Notes: generated by a model not told the origin, from the sequence alone. A stretch of DNA of 64,000 nt from Bradyrhizobium iriomotense (GCF_018129405.1 NZ_JAFCLP010000001.1:248001-312000), one strand, 5' to 3'. Positions 27,952 to 36,963 are shown, counted from the first letter of the stretch. Program-made: numbers and translations.

Positions 27952-29262
27952 TCACTTGATGTAGCCGGCGCGCTTCATCTCGCGCTCGGTTGCGGATTGG
28001 GCGGCCGAGAGCGCCGCGTCGACCGTGGTCGATCCCGCGAGCGCCGCCGAGAACTGCTGGCCCACCTGGGTGCCGATGCCCTGGAATTCGGGGATCGCGG
28101 CGTATTGCACGCCGACGTAAGGCACCGGCTTCACAGTCGGCTTGTTGGGATCGGCGGCGTCGATCGAGGCCAGCGTCAGCTTGGCGAACGGCGCGACCTT
28201 CAGATAGTCCGGGTTCTCGTAGAGCGAGGTGCGCGTGCCAGGCGGCACGTTGGCCCAGCCCTCCTTCGACGCCACCAGCTTGGTGTAGTCCTTGCTGGTT
28301 GCCCAGGCGATGAACTTCTCGGCAGCTTCCGTCTTCTTGGAGCCGGCCGGGATCGCGAGGTTCCAGGCCCACAGCCAGTTGGCGTTCTTGCCGAGCCCGG
28401 TGTTGGGCGCGAGCGCGAAGCCGACCTTGTCGGCGACCTTGGAATCCTTCGGGTTGGTGACGAAGGACGCCGCGACCGTGGCATCGATCCACATCGCGCA
28501 TTTGCCGGCGTTGAACAGCGCGAGATTCTCGTTGAAGCCGTTGGAGCTCGCGCCGGGCGGGCCGGCTTCCTTCATCAGGTTCACATAGGTGGTGAGCGTC
28601 GTCTTCCATTCCGGCGTGTTGAACTGCGGCTCCCACTTCTCGTCGAACCAGCGCGCGCCGTAGGAATTGGCCATCGCCGAGAGGAAGGCCATGTTCTCGC
28701 CCCACCCCGCCTTGCCGCGCAGGCAGATGCCGTAGGTGCCGGCGTTCTTGTCGGTCAGCTTCTTGGCGGCGTCGATCACGAAGTCCCAGGTCGGCTTTTC
28801 CGGCATCTTCAGGCCGGCCTTCTCGAACAGGTCGGTGCGGTACATCACCATCGAGCTCTCGCCATAGAACGGCGCGGCGTAGAGCTTGCCGTCGGCGGAG
28901 ACCGCATCCTTGATCTTCGGCAGGAGGTCGGCGACGTCGTAATCGGCGCCGAGATTGGCGAGCGGCACCAGCCAGCCCTTCTTGGCCCAGATCGGCACCT
29001 CATAGGTGCCGATGGTGAGGACGTCGAACTGGCCGCCCTTGGTGGCGATGTCGGTGGTCACGCGCTGGCGCAGCACGTTCTCCTCCAGCGTCACCCATTT
29101 CACGGTGATGTCAGGGTTCTTCTTGGTGAATTCACCCGTCAGCCCCTGCATGCGGATCATGTCGCCATTGTTGACGGTGGCGATGGTCAGGGTCGTTTCG
29201 GCCATCGCGGGGACGGCCAGCAGAACAGACGCGCCGCAGACGGCGCCGAGGACGTGTTTCAC
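27952..29262 (-). CDS. Sugar/polyol ABC transporter substrate-binding protein (SmoE type)
   Basis: A 436-residue family 1 binding protein. I choose GTG 29262: an AAGGGAGG ribosome binding site precedes it and a signal peptide follows (KHVLGAVCGASVLLAVPAMA, cleaved before ETTL). The longer frame would include the operator region. The mature part shows TKKNPDITVKWVTLEENVL and GQFDVLTIGTYEVPIWAKKGW, typical of sorbitol/mannitol binding proteins. It is the first gene of the transporter part and lies downstream of two SorC-type sites. Confidence 0.9.
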   Translation of the reverse strand: MKHVLGAVCGASVLLAVPAMAETTLTIATVNNGDMIRMQGLTGEFTKKNPDITVKWVTLEENVLRQRVTTDIATKGGQFDVLTIGTYEVPIWAKKGWLVPLANLGADYDVADLLPKIKDAVSADGKLYAAPFYGESSMVMYRTDLFEKAGLKMPEKPTWDFVIDAAKKLTDKNAGTYGICLRGKAGWGENMAFLSAMANSYGARWFDEKWEPQFNTPEWKTTLTTYVNLMKEAGPPGASSNGFNENLALFNAGKCAMWIDATVAASFVTNPKDSKVADKVGFALAPNTGLGKNANWLWAWNLAIPAGSKKTEAAEKFIAWATSKDYTKLVASKEGWANVPPGTRTSLYENPDYLKVAPFAKLTLASIDAADPNKPTVKPVPYVGVQYAAIPEFQGIGTQVGQQFSAALAGSTTVDAALSAAQSATEREMKRAGYIK

Positions 29263-29288
29263 GGTGACCTCCCTTGGATTCGCGCTTT

Positions 29289-29321
29289 TGAGCATATGCC
29301 CACGCGTTGAGCGTATGTTCA
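29289..29321 (-). promoter_or_regulatory. Paired operator sites and promoter of the polyol importer operon
   Basis: Two 14-base imperfect palindromes, TGAGCATATGCCCA (29289-29302) and TGAGCGTATGTTCA (29308-29321), lie 19 bp apart start to start. On the minus strand a TTGAAC at the outer site and CATATG in the inner site are spaced like -35 and -10 hexamers (18 bases). The binding-protein start is 26 bases further. The same pair with the same spacing occurs at 31217-31249. The SorC regulator encoded between them is the likely ligand. Confidence 0.6.
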
Positions 29322-29424
29322 ACGCAGGCACGGTGCTTGTCAAGCAGTCGCGAGGGCGTTCCAGCAACTTATGAGTGCTGCGGTGCGGGAGGGATGGAAG
29401 GTCAGTGCCCCACCCACGACTGTC

Positions 29425-29557
29425 ATGCCCCGCCACCGGGTCTCGCCTACGGCGAGCCCGATGACAGGCTCCGGCGGGGCATCCAGCACTCCGTGCAGTG
29501 AGTTGTTTGCCCCGAGTTAGGCCGCGGCGTACTGGATCGTCCGCCTTCGCGGACGAT
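29425..29557. repeat. Palindromic repeat block between the SorC and binding-protein genes
   Basis: Inverted arms ATGCCCCGCC (29425-29434) and GGCGGGGCAT (29473-29482) are followed by a tight hairpin ATCGTCCGC/GCGGACGAT (29536-29557). It fills most of the 325-base gap (29263-29587); the remainder holds the operator-promoter region. It is another interspersed element without coding capacity and may separate transcription of the regulator from the importer genes. Confidence 0.65.
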
Positions 29558-29587
29558 GACAGCGGAGCAAGTGGAGGGATCGCGCCC

Positions 29588-30538
29588 CTACCGCTCCAGA
29601 ATCGCCCTTGCCGTCGCTTCGTCGGTGATCAGCCCGTTGATCAGGCCGCCGCTCAGCGCGGCTGCAATCGCCGGGACCTTGGCGGCGCCGACCGCGGCGC
29701 CGATGGTCGTGGTCTTCGCCGGCACTTCCGGCGGGATGCTGGTGAGGCGCTTGTTGGTACCGGCCTTGAGCAGGCGTCCCTTGGCATCATAGGCCCAGCC
29801 CGTGATCTCCCCGATCGCCCCCAGGCGCATCATCTCGAACAATTCGTCGCGGGTGACGAAGCCGTCGACGTGCACCTGCGCCTTCTGGTCCATCTGGCCG
29901 ATGCCGACGAGACGCAGATCAGCCCTGGCCGCGACCGCCTTGACCTTCGCGATCGGCTCTATGCGCACCATCTTGTTGCGCTCGTCCTCCGACGACATCA
30001 AGAACGGCAGCGGCATCGGATAGTGCCGCGCGCCGGTGCGGTCGGCGAGCCGGCCGACGGTGTCGTAGAAGCTCGCCGAGCCGTCGGCCGAGATGTTGCC
30101 GACCAGCGAGACGATCTGGTGATTGGGCCGGTCGATCGGCGTGACACGCTCGACCGCGGCGCGCACTGCCCTGCCCGTGCCGAGCGCGACGATGACGGGC
30201 GTCTCCGAACGCAGCGTGGAATCGAGCAAATTGGCGCAGCGCTCGGCAATGCCTGCGGTTGCCTGCGGCGCGGCAGGATCGGCCGGCACCACCTCGCAAT
30301 GAACGAGGTTGAACCGTTGCTTCAGGCGCGCCGCCAGTTCCATGCAGGCGGCGATGGGATGTTCGAGCCGGAAGGTGATGAGCCGCTCGGCGAGGCAGAG
30401 CGAGACCAGCCGCTGCGCCGAGGCGCGCGAGACCTGGAGCATCTTTGCGATCTCGTCCTGGGTGTGGCCGGCAATGAAATAGAGCCAGCCGGCACGCGCG
30501 GCGTCGTCGAGTCTCGACTTGTCGTTCTCGGCGGCCAT
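29588..30538 (-). CDS. SorC family sugar-binding transcriptional regulator
   Basis: A 316-residue regulator. The helix-turn-helix lies near residues 24-50 (GHTQDEIAKMLQVSRASAQR), and the rest is the SorC/DeoR-type effector domain with IVALGTGRAVRAAVERV and IVSLVGNISADGSASFYD, the sugar-phosphate-binding part of the family. It is seven bases after the HAD gene and probably shares its promoter. Position and family make it the regulator of the polyol importer and enzymes, responding to a phosphorylated intermediate. Confidence 0.92.
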   Translation of the reverse strand: MAAENDKSRLDDAARAGWLYFIAGHTQDEIAKMLQVSRASAQRLVSLCLAERLITFRLEHPIAACMELAARLKQRFNLVHCEVVPADPAAPQATAGIAERCANLLDSTLRSETPVIVALGTGRAVRAAVERVTPIDRPNHQIVSLVGNISADGSASFYDTVGRLADRTGARHYPMPLPFLMSSEDERNKMVRIEPIAKVKAVAARADLRLVGIGQMDQKAQVHVDGFVTRDELFEMMRLGAIGEITGWAYDAKGRLLKAGTNKRLTSIPPEVPAKTTTIGAAVGAAKVPAIAAALSGGLINGLITDEATARAILER

Positions 30539-30544
30539 GCCGGC

Positions 30545-31207
30545 TTACATCTCCCAGAAATCGCTCATGCGCGCGAAGACCCGATCGGCCCCGGCGGCGG
30601 ACAATATAGCCCGGCCGTCGCGGCTGCGATAATGGCCGCCGCCGACAAATCCCCAGACGGTCATGCCGGCCGTCTTGCCCGCCTGCACGCCGCTGACGCT
30701 GTCCTCGATCACCAGCGTGCGTGAGGGCGGTGTGCGCATATTCTCGGCTGCATGGAGAAAGAGATCGGGCGCCGGCTTGCCGTGCCTGACCATCTGCGCA
30801 GTGTAGATCCGGTCGCCGAAATGTGCCCGAAGACCGGTGACGTCGAGCGAGAGCGAGACGCGGTCGATGTCGCTGGACGAGGCCACGCAGAACGGCACGG
30901 TCAGCCCCGAGATCACGGCCTCTACTCCGGAGATCGGTTCGAGCGATACGGCAAACGTCTCCAGCACACGCGACTTCAATCGCGGCAGGAAGCCATCCGG
31001 CACGATCTGACCGAGATCGCGGTAGTGCTGCTCGACCGCCCTGGTGCTACGCCCGAGGAACAGCTCGAGCGCCTGCTCCTCGCTGAGCACGAGACCGAAT
31101 TCGGCCAGCACCTCGGACAAGCAGCGACAGCTCAAGAGCTCGCTGTCGACGAGCACGCCGTCGCAGTCGAAGATGATCAGATCGGGTTCTGGCCGGCCCA
31201 AGTCCAT
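30545..31207 (-). CDS. HAD family hydrolase (sugar-phosphatase-like)
   Basis: A 220-residue HAD subfamily IA hydrolase. Motif I is FDCDGVLVDSE with Asp14 and Asp16, motif II ASSSDI, motif III near KPAPDLFL and motif IV VIEDSVSGVQAG. Such enzymes dephosphorylate small sugar phosphates or phosphoglycolate. As the first gene of the polyol operon, with its own SorC-type operator, it may remove toxic or inducing sugar phosphates. An inner operator lies only ten bases before the ATG, which implies a very short leader. Confidence 0.87.
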   Translation of the reverse strand: MDLGRPEPDLIIFDCDGVLVDSELLSCRCLSEVLAEFGLVLSEEQALELFLGRSTRAVEQHYRDLGQIVPDGFLPRLKSRVLETFAVSLEPISGVEAVISGLTVPFCVASSSDIDRVSLSLDVTGLRAHFGDRIYTAQMVRHGKPAPDLFLHAAENMRTPPSRTLVIEDSVSGVQAGKTAGMTVWGFVGGGHYRSRDGRAILSAAGADRVFARMSDFWEM

Positions 31208-31216
31208 CCGGCCATT

Positions 31217-31249
31217 CGATCATATACCCAAGCGATGAGCAATAGCTCA
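31217..31249 (-). promoter_or_regulatory. Paired operator sites upstream of the HAD-SorC genes
   Basis: Two 14-base sites, CGATCATATACCCA (31217-31230) and TGAGCAATAGCTCA (31236-31249), again 19 bp apart start to start. The first agrees at 11 of 14 positions with the site at 29289; the second has perfect TGAGC/GCTCA arms. Identical spacing at two promoters argues that a regulator oligomer binds both sites on one face of the helix. The gene starts at 31207, so the inner site overlaps the ribosome-binding region or core promoter. Confidence 0.55.
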
Positions 31250-31274
31250 CGCGGCGCCGCGGCCGTTCCCCGCA

Positions 31275-33191
31275 TCAATGCGCCACCTGCCGGTAGATTG
31301 CCGGCAGCGCCGCGGGCAGCCGCTTGATGTTGCCGACGATCGCATAACCGCTACGCCCGAACAGCGTCGGAAAATAGGATTGCGCCGCCGCGTCGATCGT
31401 CACGCCGAACACCGCGATACCGAGCCGGCGCGCCTCCTGCACGGACTTCCTGGTGTCTTCGACCGCAAAGCGCCCCTCGTAATGGTCGACGTCGTTCGGC
31501 TTGCCGTCGGTGAGAACGAGCAACAGCTTCTTGCGCTGCGGCTGGCGCGCAAGCCCGGCCGAGGCGTGGCGGACCGCCGCGCCGATGCGCGTGTAATAGC
31601 CGGGCTTGAGCGCGCCGATGCGGCGCTCGACCACGCCGCTCATCGGCTCGCCGAACGCCTTGACCGTTTCGAGCCGCACCCAGGAGCGCCGGCGCGAGGT
31701 GAAGGTGAGGATGCTGTGGTGATCGCCGCAGGCCGACAGGCCGTGGGCAAGCACGAGCAGCGCCTCCTTCTCGACGTCGAGCACCCGGTAGCCATTGGCC
31801 CAGGCATCCGTCGAGAGCGAGACGTCGACGAGCAGCGTGACCGCGAGATCGTGCCCTTGCGGGCGCATCGCCATGTGGACACGATCTAGACCATTGCTGC
31901 TGCCGGCGCGGAGGTCACACCTCGCACGGACCAGCGCGTCGAGGTCGAGATCGTGGCCATCCGCCTGGGCGCGCATCAATTCGTGGCGCGGCCGCAAGAC
32001 CTCGAAGCGGCGGCGCACCTGGCGGACGTGCCGGCGCATGGTCTCGTCGGGCGTCCAGCTTTCGCCGGTCTCAGAAGCGGTAGATGCGAGCACGCGGCAA
32101 TGATCGGGCAGGTAGGCGCTGCTGCGATAATCCCATTCGGGATAGGTCAGCTCCGCGTTGAGGCGCGAGGCATCGAGGGCCTCCGGCGGCAGGTCGAGAT
32201 CGAACTTGAACCGGCTCGCCGGCTTGCCGCTGCGGCGGCTGAGCGTGATCTCCTCGAGATCGTCGGCAGCCTTCTGCGCGTCCTCGTCCTCGCTGTCGTC
32301 CGCCGGGCGATCGACATTGATCATCTCGGCCATCGCCAGGATCTTCTCGAAGCGGTTGAGCACGAAGGGATCGCGGCGATTGGTCCCGTCCTCGCGCTCG
32401 CGCACGGCAAAGCGCTTGCGATTGTCCTGAGCTACCGGCTCCGCACCAGCAGCGCATTCGTCCTCACCCGCGTGTGCGGGCAACAGTTCGCGCGTCCAGC
32501 AATCGCCCCACAGCGGACACGGCAGGATGGAACGATAGCCCGGCGGCGCCTTGTCCGGCAGCGGCGCCGTTCCCATCATCGCCGGCCACAATTGTCCCGC
32601 AGGTGCGGGTCCGGCGCCGAGCAACGCGAGAACGATCTGCTCGATCTCCTGCTCGATGCGCGGCAGGGGGCGCCGCGGCCGGGCCTCGGCGGTCGCGGCG
32701 GCAAGCTGCGCGTAGTCGGCGACGAGCCCGGGAAACTGCGTGAGCACGAAGACCGCCGTTTCGGCGGCGCGGCGCAACACTAGCAGATCGCGCCGGAGCG
32801 GATCGGTCTCGGCGATCGCCTCGACCGGCGCGACCGCGAACCATGCCGCGAGCCAGCGATAGAGCGCTGCATTCAGCGCGCTGTCGGGAAAGATCGCGAT
32901 GCTGTCGGGAAGGAAGATGGTCGCGGCGTCGCGGCCCGGCTGCTCGAGGCGCTCGTCACCGAGACCGATACGTTGCCGCCAACCGAGCCGATGCCCGGAC
33001 TTGCGCGCGCCGGCGCTCGCGATCTGCACGCCCGTCTCGCCGCCGAGGGCGCGGAACATCACCGCGAGCCTGTTTCTCATCGCGGCAAGCGAGACCGCGT
33101 AATCGGCATGAACCGGATAGCTGGCGGTGCCGCCGACCATCCGGTGCCAGGCACGGCCGACCGTCTCCTCCAGTTCGAGGAAGTCGAGCAT
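31275..33191 (-). CDS. norD: Nitric oxide reductase activation protein NorD
   Basis: A 638-residue cytoplasmic protein with a C-terminal von Willebrand A domain. Its metal-binding MIDAS motif DVSLS is at residues 456-460, followed by LLVLTDGKPNDVDHYEG. The middle (about 290-330) is acidic and probably flexible. NorD and the AAA+ protein NorQ act together to insert the non-haem iron (FeB) into NorB. It is the last gene of the nor operon, ten bases after norQ. Confidence 0.93.
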   Translation of the reverse strand: MLDFLELEETVGRAWHRMVGGTASYPVHADYAVSLAAMRNRLAVMFRALGGETGVQIASAGARKSGHRLGWRQRIGLGDERLEQPGRDAATIFLPDSIAIFPDSALNAALYRWLAAWFAVAPVEAIAETDPLRRDLLVLRRAAETAVFVLTQFPGLVADYAQLAAATAEARPRRPLPRIEQEIEQIVLALLGAGPAPAGQLWPAMMGTAPLPDKAPPGYRSILPCPLWGDCWTRELLPAHAGEDECAAGAEPVAQDNRKRFAVREREDGTNRRDPFVLNRFEKILAMAEMINVDRPADDSEDEDAQKAADDLEEITLSRRSGKPASRFKFDLDLPPEALDASRLNAELTYPEWDYRSSAYLPDHCRVLASTASETGESWTPDETMRRHVRQVRRRFEVLRPRHELMRAQADGHDLDLDALVRARCDLRAGSSNGLDRVHMAMRPQGHDLAVTLLVDVSLSTDAWANGYRVLDVEKEALLVLAHGLSACGDHHSILTFTSRRRSWVRLETVKAFGEPMSGVVERRIGALKPGYYTRIGAAVRHASAGLARQPQRKKLLLVLTDGKPNDVDHYEGRFAVEDTRKSVQEARRLGIAVFGVTIDAAAQSYFPTLFGRSGYAIVGNIKRLPAALPAIYRQVAH

Positions 33192-33201
33192 CGGACCCGC
33201 C

Positions 33202-34014
33202 TCACCCGATCACGGCGCGTGCGACGTCGAGCAGCGCCGCCTTGACGTCGGCATCGTCGGTCAGCGGCTCGATCATGCCAGCCAGCACGGCATCGGCCGT
33301 CGGCATGCCGGCGGCCATCAGGGTCGCGCAATAGACCACGAGCCGGGTCGAGACGCCCTCCTCCAGATCGTGGCCCTTCAGCGCGCGCAGCCGGCCGGCC
33401 AACGCAACCAGCGGCCGCACGCGATCCGGCGACAGTCCGCTCTCGGCCGCGACCACCGCGATCTCCTGCTCCGGGGCTAAGAAGCCGAACTCGATGGCGA
33501 CGAAGCGCTGGCGGGTCGACGGCTTCAGCGCCTTCAGCAGCGTCTGGTAGCCGGGATTATAGGAGACCACGAGCATGAAGCTGTTCGGCGCGGCGAGTTC
33601 CTCGCCGGTGCGCTCCAGCGGCAGGATGCGGCGGTCGTCGGTGAGCGGATGCAGCACCACCGTGACGTCCTTGCGCGCTTCCACGACTTCGTCGAGATAG
33701 CAGATGCCGCCCTCGCGCACCGCGCGCGTCAGCGGACCATCGCTCCACACGGTATCGCCGCCGCGCAGCAGATAGCGGCCGGTGAGATCGGCCGCGGTGA
33801 GATCGTCGTGGCAGGCGACGGTGTGCAGCGGCAGTCCGAGCCGCGCCGCCATATGCGCGACGAAGCGGGTCTTGCCGCAGCCGGTCGGCCCCTTCAGCAG
33901 CACCGGAAGCTGATGCCGCCAGGCGTGCTCGAACAGCGCGCATTCGTTGCCGCTGGCGACATAGGGCGGCAGCGCTGGTGCCGGCGCCGTGACGGCGTGA
34001 AGGACAGCTTTCAT
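33202..34014 (-). CDS. norQ: Nitric oxide reductase activation AAA+ ATPase NorQ
   Basis: A 270-residue MoxR/CbbQ-type AAA+ ATPase. Walker A is GPTGCGKT (residues 42-49), and the Walker B region is ICYLDEVVEAR. I use ATG 34014, which has a GAGG seven bases upstream; the in-frame ATG at 34020 is too close to that site. It works with NorD to activate the NorCB complex. It lies between norB and norD in the canonical order. Confidence 0.93.
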   Translation of the reverse strand: MKAVLHAVTAPAPALPPYVASGNECALFEHAWRHQLPVLLKGPTGCGKTRFVAHMAARLGLPLHTVACHDDLTAADLTGRYLLRGGDTVWSDGPLTRAVREGGICYLDEVVEARKDVTVVLHPLTDDRRILPLERTGEELAAPNSFMLVVSYNPGYQTLLKALKPSTRQRFVAIEFGFLAPEQEIAVVAAESGLSPDRVRPLVALAGRLRALKGHDLEEGVSTRLVVYCATLMAAGMPTADAVLAGMIEPLTDDADVKAALLDVARAVIG

Positions 34015-34076
34015 GGTCATTCCTCGCAATTCACATTGAGACGGCGGCCGCGGCGAACCGCGGCCGCCATGTGCGT

Positions 34077-35423
34077 TTACTCGGCCGGTTGCAGCGCGGC
34101 TGGAATGGCCGCCGTCTTCTCACGGCCCGGCACCAGCACGGCCCACACGAACATCAGCGCCGAGATCGCGACGAACACGCCGGAGCCGAGCCGGATCCAG
34201 TAGAAGAAGGCGAGCTGGTCCTGCACATCCATGTAGCTCTGGCCGAGGATGCGCTGCAGATGAACCTGGATCACGCCGGCGAAGGTCAGCGCGAAGGTCA
34301 TGGTCATCATGGCCGTGCACATGATCCAGAAGCTCGCCATGCTGAGCCACTGGTTATAGGGCGCACGTCCCCTGATCTGCGGGATCGCATAGGCCATAAC
34401 GGACAGATTGAGCATCACATAGGCGCCGAAGAAGGCGAGATGGCCGTGTGCGGCGGTGACCTGCGTGCCGTGGGTGTAATAGTTCACCGAGGACAGCGTG
34501 TGCAGGAAGCCCCAGACGCCGGCGCCGAGGAATGCCATCACCGAGCAGCCGACCGACCACAACAGCGCGGCGCGGTTCGGATGCTTGCGGCCGGCCTTCC
34601 AGGTCATCTGCACCGTGAAGATCACCATGGTGAAGAAGGGCGCCACTTCCAGCGTGGAGAACAGCGAGCCGATCCACTGCCAGTAGCCGGGCGCGCCGAT
34701 CCAGTAGAAGTGATGGCCGGTGCCGAGGATGCCGGAGAATAGCGCCAGCCCAATGATGACATAGAGCCACTTCTCCACCACCTCACGGTCGATGCCGTTG
34801 AGCTTGATCATGAGATAGGCGAGCACCGAGGCCATGATCAGCTCCCAGACGCCCTCGACCCAGAGATGGACGACGTACCACCAGTACATCTTGTCGACCG
34901 CGAGGTTCGCCGGATTGTAGAAGGCGAACAGGAAGAAGATCGCAACGCCCCACAGGCCGAACAGCAGGATGTTCGTGACCGTGGTCTTGCGGCCCTTCAG
35001 CGCCGTCATGGTGACGTTGAACAGGAACATCAGGCAGACGACGACGATGCCGACCTTGATGATGAAGGGCTGTTCGAGGAATTCGCGGCCTTCGTGATGG
35101 TGGAAGAGATAGCCGACCACGGCCACGCCTGCCGCGCCGAAGAACATCCAGAACTGGATCTTCGCGAGCAGCGGACTGTAGAGCTCGGTCTCGGTCTCCT
35201 CAGGCAGCAGGAAGTAGGTCGCGCCCATGAAGCCGATCAGCGACCACACGATCAGCGCGTTGGTGTGGATCATCCTGACGATGTTGAACGGCAGGAGCGT
35301 CGACAGGGTGTTGGGCAGGACGTAGATGGTTCCGGCGAGCAGGCCGAACAGGACCTGGGCCAGGAACAGCGTCAGCGCGCCGTAGAAATACAGCATCGCG
35401 ACTTTCTGGGTTTGGTACTTCAT
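34077..35423 (-). CDS. norB: Nitric oxide reductase large subunit NorB
   Basis: A 448-residue membrane haem-copper oxidase relative with about 12 spans, the short cNor form. Haem and FeB ligands are visible: His53 (MIHTNALIVW), His185 with Glu189 (HLWVEG), Glu193, His236-His237 (GTGHHFYW), and His325/His327 (AAHGHLAF). It reduces two NO to N2O using electrons from NorC. The start is ATG 35423; a longer frame would run through the palindromic repeat behind norC. Confidence 0.96.
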   Translation of the reverse strand: MKYQTQKVAMLYFYGALTLFLAQVLFGLLAGTIYVLPNTLSTLLPFNIVRMIHTNALIVWSLIGFMGATYFLLPEETETELYSPLLAKIQFWMFFGAAGVAVVGYLFHHHEGREFLEQPFIIKVGIVVVCLMFLFNVTMTALKGRKTTVTNILLFGLWGVAIFFLFAFYNPANLAVDKMYWWYVVHLWVEGVWELIMASVLAYLMIKLNGIDREVVEKWLYVIIGLALFSGILGTGHHFYWIGAPGYWQWIGSLFSTLEVAPFFTMVIFTVQMTWKAGRKHPNRAALLWSVGCSVMAFLGAGVWGFLHTLSSVNYYTHGTQVTAAHGHLAFFGAYVMLNLSVMAYAIPQIRGRAPYNQWLSMASFWIMCTAMMTMTFALTFAGVIQVHLQRILGQSYMDVQDQLAFFYWIRLGSGVFVAISALMFVWAVLVPGREKTAAIPAALQPAE

Positions 35424-35473
35424 CTCAGGTTCTCTCTGTCTTGAAAGAAGAATGCTGCGCCTTCTTGTTGTTT

Positions 35474-35522
35474 GAGCATGATCCTTTCGGAAAACCGCTT
35501 CACACTTTTCCGGATCATGCTC
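35474..35522. repeat. Palindromic repeat between norC and norB
   Basis: Arms GAGCATGATCC (35474-35484) and GGATCATGCTC (35512-35522) are perfect inverted copies; inner GGAAAA and TTTTCC segments extend the pairing. It abuts the norC TAG stop. Very similar palindromes are frequent in bradyrhizobia and relatives as I recall. In the transcript it would form a long hairpin that could adjust norB relative to norC. Confidence 0.75.
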
Positions 35523-35974
35523 TAGCCCGCCTTGTTCGGCGGCCATTCCTGGCGCTTGATCGTCGAGGTCCATTGCAGGAAGTCGGCGAGATCGTTGAGC
35601 TCCTGGTCGGTCAGATTGAACTGCGGCATCTGCCGCCGGCCCGGTGCGCCCGAGGGCTGCGCCTGCATCCAGGCCTTCAGCGTCTCGCGCGCGCCGGCCG
35701 GATCCTCCTTGCCGCCCCAGCGATCCCAGACGTTGCCGACCTCGGGGGCGAAATAGGCGCCCTCACCCAGCAGCGTGTGGCAGTTGATGCAGGAGTTCTT
35801 CTCCCAGACATGCTTGCCGCGCGCGACCGACGACGTCAGCGTCGTCGCGTCGGTCGAGCTCGTGGCCATGTAATAGTGGCTGTGCGCCGTCAGCCCTATG
35901 AAGATGGCGAAGAAAAAGGCCGAGCCGCCGTAGAACACGTTTCGAGCGGCCGACTTGGTCAGGCGTTCAGCCAT
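35522..35974 (-). CDS. norC: Nitric oxide reductase cytochrome c subunit NorC
   Basis: A 150-residue membrane-anchored c-type cytochrome. One N-terminal span lies near residues 13-32, followed by the haem motif CINCH (residues 62-66) and the axial Met116 in RRQMPQF. It passes electrons to NorB in the periplasm. I prefer ATG 35974 with AAGGA upstream over the TTG two codons earlier. It lies just before norB, as expected. Confidence 0.96.
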   Translation of the reverse strand: MAERLTKSAARNVFYGGSAFFFAIFIGLTAHSHYYMATSSTDATTLTSSVARGKHVWEKNSCINCHTLLGEGAYFAPEVGNVWDRWGGKEDPAGARETLKAWMQAQPSGAPGRRQMPQFNLTDQELNDLADFLQWTSTIKRQEWPPNKAG

Positions 35975-36069
35975 TGCCAATCCTTTCCGGTTGTTTCCCT
36001 AGAGAATGCGATGCTGCGATTTATTGCCGCTTTGCCCGGCCCGTTCTTTGTCAGGGCGCAATGAGCGCG

Positions 36070-36336
36070 TCAGATCAGGGGGACGACGGCGGAGGTGAGC
36101 CAGGCGAGCAGCAGCACGATCAGGATCCAGGCGCTGACGAGGCCGCGCCAGAGCGCGGGCGCCGCGCGAAGATCCATGAAGTCGAGCGCGATCCGGCGGC
36201 CCTTGATTACCGCGAGCGCCAGCAGCACGGCGTTGCCGAGCATCGCTCGCGGCATCAACGGCGGCAGCACGATGGTCGCAAGCGCGAGGCCGATCAGCGC
36301 GATCCAGGTGATATCGATACGATCCGGCATCGTCAT
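36070..36336 (-). CDS. norF: NorF-like small membrane protein
   Basis: An 88-residue protein with three hydrophobic segments (IALIGLALATIVLPPLM; MLGNAVLLALAVIKG; GLVSAWILIVLLLAWL). This matches the NorF/cytochrome oxidase subunit IV-like proteins that accompany NorE. The start overlaps the norE stop (ATGA). Its contribution to NO reductase is accessory, probably to assembly or stability. Confidence 0.8.
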   Translation of the reverse strand: MTMPDRIDITWIALIGLALATIVLPPLMPRAMLGNAVLLALAVIKGRRIALDFMDLRAAPALWRGLVSAWILIVLLLAWLTSAVVPLI

Positions 36337-36908
36337 TGCACCAGATAGAGAATCGGGAACATGACGATCCAGACCAGGTCGACCATGTGCCAGAAGGCCG
36401 TTGCCGTCTCGACGCCCAATATCCGGGCGCGGCGGCAGACCACGGCGAGAATGACGACGCCGAGGCCGACATGCAGGAGATGAAAGCCGGTCAGGAGGAA
36501 GTAGAGCGTGAAGAACGGGCTGGTTTCGAGCCCGACGCCGCGCCCGATTTCTTCGGCATATTCAGCGAGCTTGATCGCGATGAAGAGACCGCCGAGCGCC
36601 ATGCCGCCGAGAAGCCAGTATCGCGCCACCTGCCGTTCTCCGGCGCGCACGGCCTTCGTCGCTCTTGCCGCCGCCCAGCCGCTGGTCACCAGCACGATTG
36701 TGTTGAGGCCGGCGAGATTCGAATCGAGCGCGGCCTGCCCGGCCGCGAACACCGCGGGGTGGATCGCGCGGGCGACCGAGAAGGCGCCGAGGAACAGGCC
36801 GAAGGCGGCGAGCTCGCTGAAGATCAGCACCCAGATCATGGGATCGCCGGGGAGATCTTCCAAAATTCCCCAGCCAGTTCCCTGTTGTTCGCACTCGGCC
36901 GTCGACAT
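36333..36908 (-). CDS. norE: NorE, cytochrome c oxidase subunit III-like protein
   Basis: A 191-residue membrane protein with five or so spans and the subunit III look (DPMIWVLIFSELAAFGLFLGA; LLTGFHLLHVGLGVVIL). It is the first gene of norEFCBQD. Two CRP/FNR-type boxes lie 56 and 94 bases upstream, so the whole operon is probably induced under low oxygen and NO. NorE is not part of purified cNor but supports its activity in several denitrifiers. Confidence 0.9.
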   Translation of the reverse strand: MSTAECEQQGTGWGILEDLPGDPMIWVLIFSELAAFGLFLGAFSVARAIHPAVFAAGQAALDSNLAGLNTIVLVTSGWAAARATKAVRAGERQVARYWLLGGMALGGLFIAIKLAEYAEEIGRGVGLETSPFFTLYFLLTGFHLLHVGLGVVILAVVCRRARILGVETATAFWHMVDLVWIVMFPILYLVQ

Positions 36909-36963
36909 CGTCTTTCCAGATCAGGACACCGGCGAGACTTAGCTCACCCGTCCAGTTCGGAAT

